Source of the DNA: Collinsella aerofaciens
Lineage (GTDB): Bacteria > Actinomycetota > Coriobacteriia > Coriobacteriales > Coriobacteriaceae
DNA: 36,096 nucleotides
Reading direction: 5' to 3'
Assembly: GCF_015553355.1 (NCBI RefSeq)
Contig: NZ_JADNGN010000024.1
Span: forward strand, 1-36,096
Positions 34,619-36,096 of this stretch are shown here, piece after piece. How positions within the stretch are numbered: the first letter of the stretch is position 1; every line of letters begins with the position of its first letter. The notes beneath the pieces were generated by a model. That model made no database searches and was not told where the DNA came from. It saw nothing but the letters and a program-made list of their open reading frames with translations. Made by a program: the position numbers and the translations under genes.

Positions 34619-34745
34619 ACCTTACAGGGCTCAAAATCGACCGTTCGCCGATGGGGATAAATTAATCGACAAAGAGGTATCAAAAAGCCGTAACCTGTAA
34701 CTGTGATTGGTATCAAATACTAATGATTTGTTACGAGGTGAGACG

Positions 34746-35861
34746 ATGAAGATGCTCGATTACGTTCAGCTTGCCCATGTGCGTATGGGGGAGAACCTCG
34801 AGCGTTCGTCTGAGCTGGTAGCGCAGCTCGTTGATATTTTCCAGTCCGGTTCTTTTGACGCGCTGCGCATCGTTGCTTCGGGTTCGTCGCGCCATGCCGC
34901 CGATTGCGCCCGCGATTACCTGCAAGATGCCCTGCAAATGCAGGTGTCCGTTGTGACGCCCGAGGCCTTCGTTGATTTTGAACACACCTATCCGCAGCAT
35001 GCGCTCAACATTGCCGTTTCGCAGAGTGGCTATTCGACCAATACGATTGCGGCGCTCGATTACATGCGCGCACACGATATGGCTGCAGTTGCGCTCACGG
35101 CAAACGTCGAGGCACCCATCAAGGAACACGCTGACATCGTTCTTGACTACGGTGTGGGCGTCGAGTCGGTGGACTTTGTGACTCTGGGCGTCGAGGTGCT
35201 CGTTGAGTACCTGGTGCTCTTTGGTATTTACGGCGGTCAGGCGCGCGGAACGATTGACGCCAAGGGCGTTGCCCAGCGTCTTGACGACCTGCGCGAGGCT
35301 ATCCAGGCCAATGCCGTGATGTGCAAGACCGCCGAGGCATATGTCCAAGACCACATGCTCGAGCTTTCTGAGCACACGCCCGCTATGGTCGTCGGCAACG
35401 GCCCCAACTATGGTGTTGCCGAGGAGGCAGCGCTCAAGCTGAGCGAGACCATCAAGATTCCTGCCATGCATCACGAAGGCGAGGAGTTCGTCCACGGTCC
35501 CGAGATGCAGATCGTTCCGGGCTATCTGGTGTTTATTGTCGACGATCCGCAGGGGTCGGAGCGTCTTGCGAATATCGCCGATGCGCTATCGAACGTTACG
35601 ACAAAAACGGTGCTGCTCACGGCCCATCCCAAGGGTGGGGCTCACGAGGTTGTGGTGCCTCAGGTGGCTCCGCTGCTCAGCGCAATTCCCAATCTCGTGT
35701 TCTTCCAGACGATTGCGGCAATAATCGCCGAGCGTCTGAAGTCATGGGACGTTCACCCGTATCTCGATGCTGTCTCCAAGCAAATGGAGGTCAAGGCAGA
35801 GGGCTACGAAGAGTCAGTCAATGCGCTTAAGGCCAAAGCGGCTGAGTGTTACGGAATGTAA
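34746..35861 (+). CDS. SIS-domain phosphosugar isomerase/deglycase
   Basis: This 371-aa cytoplasmic protein contains two SIS domains, like the isomerase half of GlmS and the fructoselysine-6-phosphate deglycase FrlB. Visible are IVASGSSRHAADCARDYL, the phosphate-binding SQSGYSTNT, and the C-terminal HHEGEEFVHGPE. There is no N-terminal glutaminase domain. GAGGTGA precedes the ATG at 34746; earlier in-frame codons back to 34707 lack one. The next gene is a second SIS protein, as in the gfr (glucoselysine/fructoselysine PTS) and frl loci. The substrate is probably a phosphorylated amino sugar or Amadori product; this is inference from family and context. Confidence 0.85.
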   Translation: MKMLDYVQLAHVRMGENLERSSELVAQLVDIFQSGSFDALRIVASGSSRHAADCARDYLQDALQMQVSVVTPEAFVDFEHTYPQHALNIAVSQSGYSTNTIAALDYMRAHDMAAVALTANVEAPIKEHADIVLDYGVGVESVDFVTLGVEVLVEYLVLFGIYGGQARGTIDAKGVAQRLDDLREAIQANAVMCKTAEAYVQDHMLELSEHTPAMVVGNGPNYGVAEEAALKLSETIKIPAMHHEGEEFVHGPEMQIVPGYLVFIVDDPQGSERLANIADALSNVTTKTVLLTAHPKGGAHEVVVPQVAPLLSAIPNLVFFQTIAAIIAERLKSWDVHPYLDAVSKQMEVKAEGYEESVNALKAKAAECYGM

Positions 35862-35921
35862 GCGGGTTTTGATGCCCGTTGGCATGGGGGATGTGGAAAC
35901 AACCCCAGAAAGGAGAGACAA

Positions 35922-36096
35922 ATGAAGGAAACCGAGAAGATCGAGATCATGCATTTCGACCAGGAGGGCTATCTCGAGGACGGCAAGGCGCTCTACGAGA
36001 CCGGCAAGAAGATGACCGCGCTCGCCGACAAGGTCGCCGACGAGGGCTACGACGCCGTGTTCCTGATGGGCGTCGGCGGCACCTGGGACGAGCTCA
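35922..36096 (+). CDS. Second SIS-domain protein, truncated by the window edge
   Basis: Only the first 58 codons are present. AGGAG lies six bases before the ATG. The start, EIMHFDQEGYLEDGKALYE, and the segment VFLMGVGGTWDE resemble FrlB/GfrF-type Amadori-product deglycases, where the glycine-rich part begins the SIS fold. It follows the first SIS gene after 60 bp and is probably cotranscribed. The rest of the operon, perhaps a PTS, would lie beyond the window. Confidence 0.7.
   Translation, partial: MKETEKIEIMHFDQEGYLEDGKALYETGKKMTALADKVADEGYDAVFLMGVGGTWDEL

Overview
The window is about 36 kb of a high-GC Gram-positive chromosome. The protein families and several architectures (a TsaB-RimI-TsaD fusion, Tat-dependent lipoproteins, an isolated JetD-like Toprim protein, abundant GntR/UTRA regulators) fit a gut Coriobacteriia, most likely Collinsella. 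That assignment is an inference from sequence character, not from a search. No rRNA, phage, IS element or CRISPR array was seen; there is one tRNA.

Layout. (1) Positions 199-7022 form a tight rightward housekeeping operon: acpS, nnr, alr, a family-4 uracil-DNA glycosylase, tsaE and a single polypeptide carrying TsaB, RimI and TsaD. (2) Positions 7035-7465 hold two large opposed hairpin repeats. They are followed by a promoter, a 14-codon Ile/Val-rich leader ORF and a terminator in front of cstA, a pyruvate/peptide carrier. (3) Positions 9918-12101 encode a JetD-like Toprim protein with a long charged linker and no Wadjet partners. A truncated hairpin repeat and tRNA-Gln follow. (4) Leftward genes at 12542-14611 encode a protein with two peptidoglycan-binding domains and a polyprenyl diphosphate synthase.

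(5) Positions 14725-28436 are an alpha-glucan/alpha-glucoside region. It holds a PTS EIIC-EIIB fused to a HAD phosphatase, a divergent TreR-like GntR regulator, a complete carbohydrate ABC transporter (lipoprotein, two permeases, ATPase), glycogen/maltodextrin phosphorylase, 4-alpha-glucanotransferase and UDP-glucose 4-epimerase. Five copies of a TTGTTTAAACAA-like site lie before the PTS gene, the regulator, the ABC operon and malQ, which suggests one regulon. A three-unit array of 57-nt inverted-repeat units lies between the ABC operon and glgP. (6) Positions 28703-32311 hold a Tat-exported coiled-coil peptidoglycan hydrolase, murB and a LacI regulator, with another hairpin repeat between the first two. 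(7) Positions 32366-36096 hold a perfect 31-bp-arm palindrome, a small unknown protein, two overlapping GntR/UTRA regulators and two SIS-domain genes (the last cut by the window edge), resembling the start of a phosphosugar or Amadori-product locus.

The most unusual items are the PTS-HAD fusion and its predicted regulon, the attenuator-like leader of cstA, the JetD-like orphan, and the hairpin repeat family whose arms differ between copies yet stay paired.
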